From positions 23,736,213-23,800,212 of the forward strand of contig OZ234493.1 of NCBI GenBank assembly GCA_965153455.1: a DNA stretch of 64,000 bases, read 5' to 3'. This document shows positions 24,320 to 36,999 of this stretch, piece by piece. This DNA is from Sphagnum compactum (taxonomy: Eukaryota > Bryophyta > Sphagnopsida > Sphagnales). Position 1 is the first letter of the stretch. Every line of letters starts with the position of its first letter. The notes beneath the pieces were generated by a model, which was not told the origin of the DNA, searched no databases, and saw nothing but the letters and a program-made list of their open reading frames with translations. The translations under genes and the position numbers were made by a program.

Positions 24320-25080
24320 AGTACGTAGACTTAAATACAAGTATGTAAGTAGGTAGGTAGGTAGGTAGGATCTTATTTATTTTTGATAACAAGTCTCATT
24401 GATTGGCTCATCTTTAATAACACTTGCACTTTGAATCTTTCTAATGTATACTATATGTGTAGTTTATTATTCACCTAGCTATATAATTAGTAAACTAAAA
24501 GTTGTGAACAAAGGATATATATGGGATAAACTCTAATGAAAGGGAAACACTACAACATTATCCCACATCCTTTGTTCCATATAAGAACATTATCCCTTAT
24601 TCACACAATAATACTTACTATTTAGTGACTTATTTACCCAACTTAAGTAAAATAACATATATATAATTAAAATTTAAAAAGTATGTAGCCTTGCTGGCTT
24701 ACCCTACCTAGTTATTACCTACCTACTTACACAACTTAATTAATTACCTATCTACCATATAGGTATGTAAATAGGTTATGTAGGTAATTTATATTAGTTA
24801 TTATTAATTAGGTACATAATAAGTAGGTAGGTAGGTAGGTAAACTAAACTAAGTAAGTAACCTAGGCTACTTACCTACCAATTTGGCCTATTAGCAAGGC
24901 TTAAACGTAACTAGTAGCTAGTTAGCCTACTACCTTGTTTAATTAACTTAGTTACATACTTACCTACCAAAATTACCAACCCTTAACCTATGGATTACTA
25001 AGCACCAACCTATCTACCTTACTACCTATTATTAACCCTCAACCTACTTCTATACCCATAAATATATACCCCTACAAAAT
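24320..25080. repeat. Dispersed GTAG/CTAC tetranucleotide microsatellite cluster
   Basis: Runs of GTAG (for example 24346-24369 and about 24823-24840) alternate with CTAC-oriented words (TACCTACC, CTACCTAC) and degenerate TAAGTAGGT, so the array reads in both orientations within about 750 bp. The same word family returns at 55470-55490 and 62060-62180. Confidence 0.75.
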
Positions 25081-26340
25081 ATACCCCTAATAAACCTTGA
25101 TATACATGTAAGGGCTTTAGGTCCATATTTTCATTGCTATCAATATTTAATAATTTTTCAACTAATGTGATATATAATGGGATAGGTGGATGAAAAATCA
25201 CCCACAATTCATTCCCCTCAAAAGATTAGTTGATTTCATTATATCCCAAGTTGCAAATATGACCAAAGATAGAAATGTTAGAACTTAATTACAAAAACAA
25301 GTTGTGCAAGTTGCACATGTTGTACCTACAACTAATGTAAGACATAAAAGGTTGAGCCAAAAAATAAAATAAAAATTATTGATAATTTTTTGAAATTGTT
25401 AAAAATTGAAACCCATTGGGTTATTATTACAAATGCACAACAAAAGATGTATTTTTCATACTTATTTTTCAATTGTTGAACTTATGGATTTCTTAATTTT
25501 AATTTACCAAACCTCATTTTCTAAAATAAATAAATATTCAACAAAGGAATGTTGAACATTAAACATAGGTATGATAGTTACAAAATGCATGGCTAACATT
25601 TTAGAAGATTTCTTTTAATGTTTTCATTGCATAATCTATCACAAATATTAGAGTAGGGAACCAAATGACATTTTTAAAAGAAAAAAAGAAAAAAGAAAAA
25701 TACATTATGTAAAACTTAATGTCATAATGGGTGAAAGATCTAGGATAAACAACATTTTCATTAGAGTTTATTTAGTTGCAAAATTTTGTTTTGAAACTCA
25801 AATACAAATGTATCCATTGCCTTTCACAAAAACATATCGGCTCCACCATATAGCAAAGATGCATGATAACAAAATAATGTAAGGTGGCATTGGTGGCATT
25901 GTAGAATAAGTTTTTTTTTTTTAAATGTAAATAATTTTACAAATTTATTTTTTGTAATGTGACATTTGTTTCAAATATGTGTTAAGTATGTTTTTAGCCA
26001 AAATGAAATATAAATTTTAAAAATTTTAAAAATAATTTTTATATCTGATTTAAATAAGCATTAGTTTCACTAGCTTTTCAAATTTTTTTTTGTTTTGAGC
26101 ACCAAATTGATTATTCAATTTCAAAAATATTTGCCCTGTATATTTATTATTCCAAAGTTTTAAAATAATCATAATCAACTTATCATAAACTCAATAGAAT
26201 GCACAATAATTTCATAATGAAACATAAATTTTTGGAATTCACTGTTTTTCTGTTTATCAAAAAATTGTCTCATTTAAAAACTCAATTTTACATAGTCAAC
26301 TTTTAAAAATGTTTTTTACCATGCTTTCATCCTCTTCTAT

Positions 26341-26606
26341 TGAGCGATCCAACTCAATTACATTGATATTGGGAGTTTTTCCTGCAATGTTGTAGTCAGT
26401 GTAAACTATGATAGAGATGCTCAAACTATTGAGTGATCCAACTCAATTACATTGATTTTGGTAGTTTTTCCCACAATGTTGTAGCCACGTCAACTATGAT
26501 AGAGTTGCTCAAACTATTGGGCAATCCAACTCAATTACATTGATTTTGGGAGCTTTTTCTGCAATGTTGTAGCCATGTCAACTATGATAGAGTTGCTCAA
26601 ACTATA
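26341..26606. repeat. Three-unit 88-89 bp tandem repeat
   Basis: Units start at 26341, 26430 and 26518 with TGAGCGATCCAACTCAATTA or variants, each continuing through CAATGTTGTAG and CAACTATGATAGAG to GCTCAAACTAT. Copies differ at a few sites. Origin unidentified. Confidence 0.9.
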
Positions 26607-27367
26607 ACTCAATGAAAATACCATAATTGCTGAGTCTATTTGTATTAGGGAATTGAACATCAATTTACGCAACAAAATCAAAACTTTACTTGGACTTGCT
26701 ACTAACACCAAACATTTGAAAATGGCATTCCGATGGTTCCAATAGTAACCCACCCAATGAACAAATAATGAAATGATTTTATATCTCTAGACCACATTCA
26801 AGAGCCCATCGACAACACTTGGCTAATAGCTACTAAACTTGATCACACAAGCGCCTCTCAACTGGGCTCCATCTTCTCCTCCTAAAAACCTCACAAGAGA
26901 ACACATGAAAAGCTACCCCATCAAGATGGAAGGGGATTCTCACTCAATCCCTTCTTTTGCCTACACAATTCCCCTTGTTTGCTACTTGATTCAAACTTGC
27001 CATGAGGTTGTAAAACCTTAGTTTGGGTCCCAAGGTAAATGGACATTAGTAGAAGATGGTACTTAACAACAAATTGGCAACATTGGGTTCATTTGATTGT
27101 AGAGGAACTTTTGAAGATGTGATAAAAAATAAAGTCTCAAAAGGAAAAGGGTTTGGATTTTTCTTTCCTTTGGAACTATCAAACAGTTTGTGTCAAAACC
27201 CCAAAAAAGTGAAACATACCAAATTTCTGAACTCAGAACCATACCTCATTTCTGAAGCATTGTTGCCTATGTCACAAACATAATTGAATTTCAAATGACA
27301 TCAATTTGAAAAATTACACTTTAGAAACTTAATTTCCACAAGTGTCCATCTGCAACTTTTAGATATA

Positions 27368-27394
27368 AACCCTAAACCCTAAACCTTAAACCTA
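27368..27394. repeat. Short interstitial telomere-like run
   Basis: Contains two perfect AACCCTA heptamers followed by two variant units (AACCTTA, AACCTA). The motif equals the plant telomere repeat in CCCTAAA orientation, and also resembles a telo-box. Confidence 0.7.
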
Positions 27395-29345
27395 GTCTAT
27401 ATAAACAAGTGCTGATAGACCTGTCCCTTAACATTTGAAAATACAGTGCCAATTTGCAAGGAACCTGCAAGAACATTTAGATATATATATATAACACCAG
27501 TAGTCACAATAGGCACTAATCTGTTACAAGAGAGTGATGCCATTTTGCATGAACAATTGTCAAATTGAGATCCAATGTCACAGCGGCAAAGCACAGAGAA
27601 AGCCAGCAATCTGTTTACATAGTCCTTAAAGCAATTGTAAGAGATTGTCTGCAGGTTGCTTGAAAAGATGATATATTGGTAAGAAGTCTTGCAAACCTTG
27701 TAAGGACAATCAAATTCTCTGTTGCCAATATAGAAAAGAAACTGTAATACATCAAAAGTTTCAATCCAATAGCTCCATTCCACATGACTGCAGTGATGGG
27801 CACCTAGCTATGATACTTGTGAAGTCAAGTGCATAAAATGACAATACAGTTACCTCAATCCTGGAGATAATAACTCTCATGAGAATCGAGAAATCTCCAT
27901 ACTCAATCCTTGCAATAAGCCCAAAAGAATTTCCCACTGCATGATTTGGATTTTGACATTCTCATTGAGTTCTCCAACCGGCAAGAATACACATCCACCA
28001 CCTGCAATGATCACAGACCTGAGTATCCTGTGAAAGGCGAAGGAGGATGCTGAAAATGTAGTACAAAAATGTGAATATGAGAACCTTATGGGTGTGTTTC
28101 CAGGTAAACCTTTATACAAAACTGTCTCAAACTCAATAGTATCAGTGTCTGAATCTCAGTCCTCACAACCTCATCGTTATGTATGCCACAAGGCTGGTTC
28201 AAGGATGGCAGACTCTAGAATCCTTCCCTGCTGCCGCCTTCTACCACTGGAAATTTTCAATAGGCTTTTCCTCCACCTTGAGCTGATGTAGTAAAATTCC
28301 AGATCCTCAACAAAAACTGTACCCAAGTTTCTGAGGCCCAGTGTTCATGCCCAATTTGCTTTGACTGGGAGAACACAACACTTGTGACAAGATCTCCAAC
28401 CTGTGATGGAGGAACCCTAGTATGCAACTGAATCATCATCATCTGCATGAAAGAGATTGTCTGCAGCAGCATGTGAAGCTTGTTAGGCCGTTGCAGACCT
28501 ACTGACAAGCTGCAGAACCGTACACCTTCTTCTACATTCTCATCAATGTTTCTTTTTCCAGCAATGCTGCTTCCTTTCAATCACTTGCACACAAAGGTGT
28601 TGACAATCTTTCTGGGCAAGTGACTGAAAGCAAGCATTGTCTTCAGCAGCAGCAGCATCTTCCTGCAAGCTCTATTTGCTCTCTCCTCTGTGCATACCAT
28701 GCCATGCCATGCCATGCCATGAAGTTTTCCAACTGTTGCAAAATATTTACAAAGCTTGAGATAGCCTTCGACAATGAAAAAAGGGGAAAAAAACACACAT
28801 ACATACAAACACGGATCACAAACCAAAAGAAACAAATAAAGATGGCAAGCAGCAGCTTACAAACAAACTCAATCCCACAGAAATCTGACCTCAGAATGGA
28901 AGAACTCCCGCACTACTGTGTCTCCCAGCGGCAATTCTGCTGCAACATGAAACCGCAGAACCGCAACCACTCCAACCACGACGACAAGCTCCGGAAACTT
29001 GCAGCGACACAACTGTCTTTGTACAAGGGCCGCAGACGTGCATCAATCAAAGCAGATCCGCAGTCAAGATCATAGCATTTCTCGTCGGATGCGCAGGTTG
29101 GTAATGCTCTTCTTCTTCTTCTTCTTCGTCTTCTCAAAGAGCCTTCTCTTCCTTGTCGCGCTCGGGTCTGTAACCCTACTCTCTGTAGAGCGGGTGTGTT
29201 GTTCTGCACGTCGTTCGTCCTACAAATTGACCCGAGACGCAGAGGAGAGATAGAAGAAATAAAGCAAGAGGAAGAGAGACAGAGAAGAGAGATAGAAGAA
29301 ATAAAGCAAGAGGAAGAGAGACAGAGAAGGGACCGGGAGGAAGAG
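27395..29345. other. HLB1 upstream region; unidentified minus-strand frames
   Basis: The part nearest 29346 should hold the HLB1 promoter and leader. On the minus strand, open frames at 28580-28257, 28119-27877 and 27783-27397 have a more coding-like composition than the surroundings (for example NVEEGVRFCSLSVG, FGLIARIEYGDFSILMRVII near 27930-27860), and consensus donors occur nearby. I could not join them in phase into one protein or recognise a family. They may be exons of an unknown or decaying gene, or a non-coding transcript. A (CATGC)n microsatellite lies at 28698-28721. Confidence 0.3.
29245..29336 (+). repeat. 42-bp perfect tandem duplication in purine-rich leader
   Basis: GATAGAAGAAATAAAGCAAG starting at 29249 recurs at 29291 with period 42. 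The region lies just upstream of and in the same frame as HLB1 codon 1 (it would read EIEEIKQEEERQRR twice), but no upstream in-frame ATG exists before 29346, so it is taken as 5' leader. Confidence 0.8.
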
Positions 29346-32300
29346 ATGGATATAGAGAAGTTGAAGCCTTCTTCTAATCATCGGCAAGAAGAAGATGTGA
29401 TGATCCTTGAGAATGGAGGAGGAGAAGGGAGAGAGACTGATGATTTGAAGGAGAAGAAGGGAGAAGAAGTAGAAGAAGAAGAGTCTGATGAATCATCTCA
29501 TCGTCAGGAACAAAAGGATGCAATCCTTGACAAAAATGAGGGAGAGGAGGGAAGAAGAAGAAGAGACAAAACTGTTGGCGAGAAGGAGGAGGAGGAGGAG
29601 GAGGAGATCAAGACTGTAGAGGAAAAAGGAGGAGATCGAGACAGCAGCATCATAAGTTCAAGGGAAGAAGAGATTGAAACCTTGAGAGAAACTAGCAGTG
29701 AAGAAGCTCTGACCAAGAACAATGAGGACATGCCAGAAGCCCCTGAAGCAAACTACAATGGTGGTGATGACATTGGTGAAGACATCGGTGCACAAGCTAG
29801 CATGGATCAGAATGCTTACAAGGTGCCTGAGGAGATTGTGCTGCAAGGGTTGTCAATTACTTCAGAGAAGCAGCAGCAACCCAATGGTGATGGCAATGGT
29901 GGTGGCAATGGTGGTGGTGATATGTCATTCCATAGAATTGCAACATCACCCATTCCCATTCCTGATGTGTAAGTGCCTGTTTTGTACAGTTTCTCTCTTC
30001 TCAATTTTCATGATTGTAAGCAGCTGCTTAGTCATGGATGGGTGAAAGCTTCTGTAGTATCTCTGAAGAATGCTCATCTCATCTCTTTCAACATCTGGGT
30101 TCCCTTGTTCATGAGACAAAGATTGTGCCTTCGAGACTTGGTTTACATTTCTGCAGATTGATAGTTTACTTGAAATAAGTGCAATCTTGTCCAAGAGGAA
30201 ATCTTTTGTGATTCTGGCCATCCCTAGAGTCATAGGTCTGCAGCAGCAATAAGACGAAGAACAACAACAAACACAATATCACCACACATCAAAGGATGAG
30301 TGCTTGTGAATGAGACTGGCTGTGATTGCTTGCCCCACTGCTTTTGTTTGTCTGAATGGAGGTGGGTGAGATTTGGAAGCATGGTGAAGTAGGAGTTTTT
30401 GTCTTTGTACAATGTCACAATGGATGATCAGCCATTGCAGATAGAGAGAGTGTAGTTGTGCTGATGTTTTTTTATAAACACTTCGTGATTCTAAAACTTG
30501 GAAGGACCCATTGATGGTGTTGTGAAGTAAATGAAATCATTTCAGAGAGTTTGACATTTGAAGCACAATTGCTGATTGCTTTACACCTTGATGTTATGTG
30601 ACAGGCAAGAACCTGCCACTCAGTACCCATCCACCAGTGGCTCAAATATAGTTGGGGACATTCTTTACAACCTTGCTGTCAGTGATGAGGAAGGACACTC
30701 TCGACAGCACATCCTTGCATTTGCAGCTAAGAGGTATGGACTTGATGGATTCTCCATGGACTCGATGGACTCTCTATGGACTCGATGGATTCTCTATAGA
30801 CTTGATGGGTTCTCTCTGGACTCAATGGATTCTCTATGGACTTGATGGATTCTCTATGGTGATGCTTTTTAGACACATTCATTTTGCTGTTGGTGATGTA
30901 TTTGTGTTTGGAGACCAACTGGAAGGAGAGCTTGATAGGACCAGATGTCAGGTGGCAGATTCATGTACAGGAAATCTATAGCCTGTCTGGCAGTTGAATA
31001 TGTTGTGTCTCTCTCCAGATATGCAGCTAATGTGGAGAGAAATCCAGAAGATCATGATGCCCTCTATAACTGGGCCTTGGTTCTTCAGGTAAAGATGTCT
31101 TACACATTGGTTCAAACAGTTTTGTGCTTCAAAGTTCAGTTTTGTGTTGGGTCATTTTTGTGAACAAACTTTTGGAGGCTACGATATACAACAATCTCAA
31201 CAATCAGTTGATTTGCCTTCCCATGTGATTTGTGCACCATTGAACATTAGTTATTTGGGTACTTCTTTGATGTGTTCTTTGACCTAATAAGAGTGAGCGT
31301 CTTGCTTTTTGAGATGTGTTGTCTGAGAGTCTCTGTTCCCTGTTTGTAGCCTTAGATAAGATTCTGAACTGCAGCATTCAATTGTTGGTTGTCATTGGTT
31401 CTTACAGGAAAGTGCAGACACTACAGGATCAGAGATGGATTCCATCAGCAAGGATGCATTGCTTGATGAAGCTTGCAAGAAGTATGAGGGTGCTACCCAA
31501 CTCTGCCCCACCTTACATGAGGTAATCCTGATATAACCTGTTCCAATTGCACGCCTCTTTTCATCACAGCCTGTCCTCAGAGTGGATAGTTGGGAACTTG
31601 GGCAGGTTCATCTGCTTCTGTATGTCAAGTTCTATTTGCGACGTATCTCAGAACAAAAGCTGCTTGTTGTGTAGTGTTGACAAAACATTGCAATGTGGAT
31701 GTTTCAAGCTGTAACTCTGGAGTGCTAGCTGAAATCATAACTGAGTCTTCTCCTTGCTTCTGAAAGTGCAACAGAACCTCAGGATGCAAATTATTGTATA
31801 ATGTTTTGCCCTAAGTTTTAGCAAATTCTACCTATCTAACCCTATTTTTGGGATCTGATGAAATTTTGTGGGGAGTAACAGCAGCTAGTTGATGGCATTC
31901 ATGACAAAGGTGTTGGGTCTGTTGCTTTGTGAGTGACACTCACACGGTTGGTTAGACACACTTGCTATTGTTGTGTTTGGTGTGATTTCACTGGCACTGA
32001 CACAACATCTGTTTGGCTACCTTACACATGTCTTCGTGGATTTTCTTTCTGCAATCACCTGGTTTAAGAGTGGACTAGGGGACATACAGCAACATGGGTG
32101 TAGCTTTCTTAAGAGACTTGTGCCTTTTGCAGGCTTATTATAACTGGGCAATAGCAATATCTGATCGAGCCAAGATCAGGGGCCGAACAAAAGAGGCTGA
32201 AGAGCTTTGGAAGCAGGTGCACTCTATTGTCCCTAGGCATATTCACTCCCATCAGAGAGTTTTTATAGACCTCTCTATCCATGCAGTATCCTCCATATTA

Positions 32301-35300
32301 GGTAGTAAACTATGGTTAAATTGGCAGGATCTTCAACTTCTGAACTCGTCAGCTTGTCCACCTTGCACCCTAATCCTTGAATTCCTACCAGATGAGGTCT
32401 GTTCCTTGTATTAGCAAAAGAAAGTAGGGTTTTAGGAGGTTTAGAAGTGTTAAGAGTTTTCTCTGCAGTCATAGATGTGTATAGTGGGCACGGAGACAGG
32501 GCTGGTGAGCATTCACAGCATGAAATTCATATGCTCATGTTCTCCTTTTCTTGTCTGATCCTTGACCTAAGGATATTGTCTATGCAGGCATGTGTCAGAT
32601 ATGATCAATCTGTTCAACTCAATTGGAACAATCCTCAGGTTCTTCAATTACAATCCTTATGTAGGAGTTGCTACTGGAGCATTATATTCTGTGTACTCTC
32701 TCCCACATTCTGCAGTTATAAATTGTCTCCAAATTTCACTGCCATAAACTCAGAGTAGCCAGAGTTTCTTTTAGGTTGATAGAGTGATGCCAATGCTGGG
32801 TTGAAGTGACAGAGGCGTTGCTGTTACCAGGAGATATGTGTTCCTTATCATTTGTTCTCTTGTTGGCCAGGCTTTGAACAATTGGGGCCTTGCTCTTCAG
32901 GTAGATCTTCTCAACTGTCTCAATTGTTTAGTTTGGAGATTCAGCACGGTACATGAAGGTGATATATAGACTTCTTGGCTATGTGACATTGCATCATTCC
33001 TGAGTGAAAACTATGACATTCTTAGAGAGAATGGGATGGAACCCTGTACAACATGGTAGTAAAAGTACAGACCAGTTTGTGACATATCTATTGGCTCACC
33101 TGCTCATCTTCCTATTTTAGGAGCTTGGTGCCATTGTTCCACTCAAGGAGAAACATGCTGTTGTCAAGAAGGCCATAAGAAAGGTAGGTCAACAAGAGCC
33201 ATGCTATAATTATAGTAGAACTATCAACATGGCACCCTAGAAAATGTTTCTCATGTGCTTTGGTAGGTGTCTGACTGAGCACAGCATGAGTCTTGCTGCT
33301 CTCAATGTTTCATTCTTCATGGATTTAGTTGCATACATGCCATTTGTCTCTGCTTATTCCTTCGATTATGATGAAGATGGTCCCCGTTGGTGCCTGCAAT
33401 GTGAAAACCTAGCAGTTGATTGCTTTTCAGGTCTGATGACTGAGAAGAGTCAAGAGAGAGTGCTAGAGTGAGTTATCAAGGATGAGATCCTTCAGAAGAC
33501 AGCTCAGTTCTTTGTGTGGGTGGATGGGCTTTGCTGAAAGCAAATCACAGTTCAGGGCAGCATTTCAACTACAATTTGATTTTCACCGGGCTGTATACAA
33601 CTTGGGCACTGTTTTGGTGAGCGAATCAAGACTATCTTCCCAAACACTTCATGATATTGCTGTGTCTGCTAGTGCTGTATCTGCCCTGGCTGAATTTGAA
33701 AGTCACAGGATATAGAGAATTTGACCAAGGATAACATTGGAACAGCTGGACTTGTCCGAACTGCATGGTATGCAGACTTCTGATATTTGTCATGTCACAG
33801 TATGGGTTGGCAGAGGACACTTCAAGAAGTGGGCAGAAGATGAACACAAAGGAGCTGCCGCCAGCAGATCTGTACAGCTTGTCTGCTGTCTACATAGCAG
33901 CTGCACATGCCCTCAAACCTGAGTACCCTGTAAAAGTTTCCTTTCCATTTCTCCCTGGTTTCACAATGCATAAGAGTCCAAGAGATTCTTCGTATGATTC
34001 CTGATAAAATGTACTTCAGATCCACCAACACTGTGTTCTTGTCTGGGTACACAAGGCCATCTGATGAATTGGGATATTAAATACACAATTGATGTAGTTG
34101 CATGTGCTTTTTGCAAATGAATACACATGATATGCAAGATACCCAATTTTGTTAGCTTGTAACCTTGGTTGTGAAGGGGATAACGTGTTAGACTACTGAA
34201 AGCGAAGCATAATACATTGATATGTGGTGGAAAGGATCCTGGAGTCTCTCAGAGGAGATGGTGTGCTTGTGTGGGAATGCAGGTGTACCGAGGTGCCTTA
34301 CGTCTTATGCGCTCAATGGTAACTTTCTTACTTCCACTTGATGTTTCCTGACTAGTATTGTTGACTCTCAGATCAACTTATTTGGACATTGAGGTCCTGA
34401 TTATCACTTTTGTATCCATATATGCAGTTGCCTTTGCCATACATGAAAGCAGGCTGGTTGAAGATTGCCCCTCCTGGGAACCCACTTGCTCCTCATTGTG
34501 ATTGGATGCGGTTATGGTTTGTGCTTGACCACAAAGCACTTTATGAGGTATGATTGACAGTAGCATTGGTGTCATAGCTTTTTTCTATCTCAGTGTCTTT
34601 TGTTGATCAGGTGGATTGTTTTAGTTTGAGTGGCATAGGTTTGGTCCTTTTCTTGCACTAGCACTGCTCTTTTTGAAGTGATACTAGCTGTATCCTTCAC
34701 ATATCCAAAGGAATGCCAATAGCAAGCACGATGCAGAACAGTTCCAGTAAATCCGCGAATTACTGTGTGTCATCTGTGTGTGCTAGATAGGAGTACAGAT
34801 AGAGTGTGCTAGATATTGTGATGACTGTTTTCTCCAAATGACTTGTGCTGTGTTTTTGTAGATGGAAAAAGTTGACCGGAAGTCTTTGGCACATAGCTAT
34901 TCAAGGCGTGTCACATTTGCAGATAGCTTACCAGCAAGGCCATCCTTGCTTAGAATAGGGATGGAGGATATTGTGCACATGGCTCCATCTGCTGATCTGA
35001 GCCTTCCTCCTGGAAGTGGCTTTTGCATAGACACCGTTTCTGGTCCACACTACCTGGTCCATTTCTTCCTCACCCAAGTTGTGGAGTCTGTCTTGTCTAT
35101 TCCTCTGCTGATTGTCTATTCTTTGAGTCACATGAAGACCATCTGCAGCTACTCAACATTCCCCTTGATAACTTTGAAAAAAAGACTCATTCTGGGATCC
35201 TTGTGATCCTTGTGATCCTTGTGTCTTCCCCCCCAATAGTCCAGAATTCATAGTTGGTATTTTCTCTCCTGTCTTCCACACCAGTTCCTGTTCTGGATCC

Positions 35301-35561
35301 AAAAAGGACATGTGGGTAGTGGAAGAAAAAAGCTGCATGATGATGATTAATAAGCAGAACTGCAGATCCACACTGTAATTTGTCAATATTGATGAAGCAA
35401 TAGATGTTTAGATTGTGAAGGGTTGTGTGGTGGTGCATGGATGTGCACAGATAGCAGAAACATGGAATGCAATGGATGCATGGGTGGATGCTGTGCGCTT
35501 GGTGTATACCATCTATGTCCAGGGTAAGAAGGATGTACTTGCTGGAGTGCTTGCTGGCTAA
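29346..35561 (+). CDS. HLB1: HLB1-like TPR protein of the trans-Golgi/early endosome
   Basis: Homologue of Arabidopsis HYPERSENSITIVE TO LATRUNCULIN B1, a TPR protein at the trans-Golgi network/early endosome linked to actin and vesicle recycling. Fourteen exons: 29346-29968, 30605-30733, 31019-31088, 31408-31521, 32133-32216, 32588-32638, 32871-32900, 33121-33183, 33551-33616, 33801-33929, 34283-34318, 34428-34547, 34862-35056, 35451-35561; total 606 aa, phases consistent. Residues 1-208 are a Glu-rich, disordered N-terminus with Gly/Asn runs. Residues about 209-450 are TPR-like ([67 protein letters not shown]). Residues about 465-606 form a C-terminal PH-like region ([18 protein letters not shown] to [12 protein letters not shown], ending VLAGVLAG). 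First ATG of the frame chosen. The family is about 560-600 aa, so length fits. Intron 2 begins with a 6 x 20 bp minisatellite at the donor. Confidence 0.92.
30738..30857 (+). repeat. 6 x 20-bp minisatellite at the start of HLB1 intron 2
   Basis: Six consecutive 20-bp units of GGACTCGATGGATTCTCTAT or close variants, beginning four bases after the donor GT at 30734-30735. If the intron were retained, the frame would stay open through the array (reads like [14 protein letters not shown]) and stop just after it. Confidence 0.95.
35196..35222 (+). repeat. Three 9-bp repeats in HLB1 intron 13
   Basis: GATCCTTGT occurs three times in tandem. Small and probably neutral. Confidence 0.85.
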
Positions 35562-36999
35562 CAAAGCACAAACCCAAAAAAAATTTATGCTGCCAACCAC
35601 AGATCGATTGCCAGCAGGTTTCTGCAGAGTCTTTGACTCATAAAAAGTTGGAACCTTGTCAATCTATAGCACACGTTTTTAGGAGTTGTAAAAAATTGAG
35701 AATTGGATATTTGGAGTATTAGTGGTATCTTGCATGCCATTCCAGTAGCAAGGCGCTATTTGGTCATAAGAATGTGCAGTGTAGCACCATGGCAGCACTT
35801 GGCTTCATACAACTAGGCTAATGCTCACTCCCTAGTCGAGATATGTGCATATTGCTTTACTTAAAAACATCCAGACTCATATCACGATTGAGTGCCCATG
35901 CATGCTTTGAGAGAGAGTTACAGAGAGAAGCTAATAATGGTTTCTCAGGTTCTCTCAGGGCATGCTTGGAAAGAGGGGCATACAGAGCATACATTAGAGA
36001 CATGCAGGATCCATGAATTGAAGTAGTGAAGATAGTCTGAAGAGCTGATTATCTATGCACCTTATACATGTTAATAATGAAATTGTTACTTAAGCAATAA
36101 ACCCAGTTGCATTATTGATCAATCTTATCTCATGTGCTTCCTTTGCATTACTAAGAACTGGAGGTTTTTTATGTTGGAAATATTTTGCTTACTATTTATG
36201 TTGTAATATAACTTCCTTTTATGTTGGCAATCAGCTTTGCAAGTCCACAACCTGAGTATGACATATGGCAAGTGTAGCAAATTGATCTAGACATAATTGA
36301 GGATCGAAGGCAAAAAAACTAGTTGTGTAAGTTTGTGTAGGGTTAATGTGGTTGGTTATTTTGATCAAGTAAGGCAAAATCAACATCCCAACAAACTTTA
36401 AATGAATGTGAAAGATCGTAGGTCAGTTGACCAGAGAACCTGAAGAAGCTTGAATAGAGATTTGTTGTTTTGGGGCGGGGGAGGGGAGAAATAGAGGATG
36501 CTAATATCCAGAAGTTTGTCAAAGGTTTGTGAGCCATGCAAGTTGCGCAAGAGAACAAAAGAGTTGACAAATAACTCAAAATATATGAGATACAAACAAA
36601 TTGACAATGAACCAGAGCATGCATAACCCAATCTTTTGCTCACAATTTTGTAGTCTGCATACCACTGCTACCACACCTAGAAAGATCTCATTTCAACTTC
36701 CGGAACAGTTTGTGTGCAGTCTGCAAGCAACAACAAATTCCAAAGTTAGGTTCTTATTGCAACCCATAAAGTGCCAAGAGCATGCACTAAGTCCACAAGC
36801 ATTAGAAACATGAATTGCTGTTTTGATGGCTCAAATCAATCTACTTGGTACCCAAATCTTTACTCTACTTTTAACTTATGCAGACCCAATAGCATACAAT
36901 CTTACTATTTGGTTGTGTATATTTTGCAGGCATGGCGCATCCAAACATGGGAAACTATGTACTTCCAAGATCTTGGGGGCAGAATGGAAAACTATGTTA
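35562..36999. other. Intergenic region between convergent HLB1 and QCR6
   Basis: Holds the 3' UTRs of both genes. Candidate AATAAA words occur (for example near 36096). No domain-bearing frame seen; the minus frames at 36343-36643 and plus frames at 36601-37037 overlap in conflicting frames. Confidence 0.5.

Larger units (their letters stand above)
21746..27390. other. AT-rich repeat DNA, no supported gene
   Basis: About 5.6 kb of AT-rich DNA. No frame has recognisable domains or exon-like structure. It includes tetranucleotide GTAG/CTAC microsatellite stretches (about 24300-25080), a three-unit 88-89 bp repeat (26341-26606) and a telomere-like motif run (27368-27394). Small frames such as 23283-23600 (both strands) and 26839-27283 (plus) are too short and unsupported to call. 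Confidence 0.6.
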
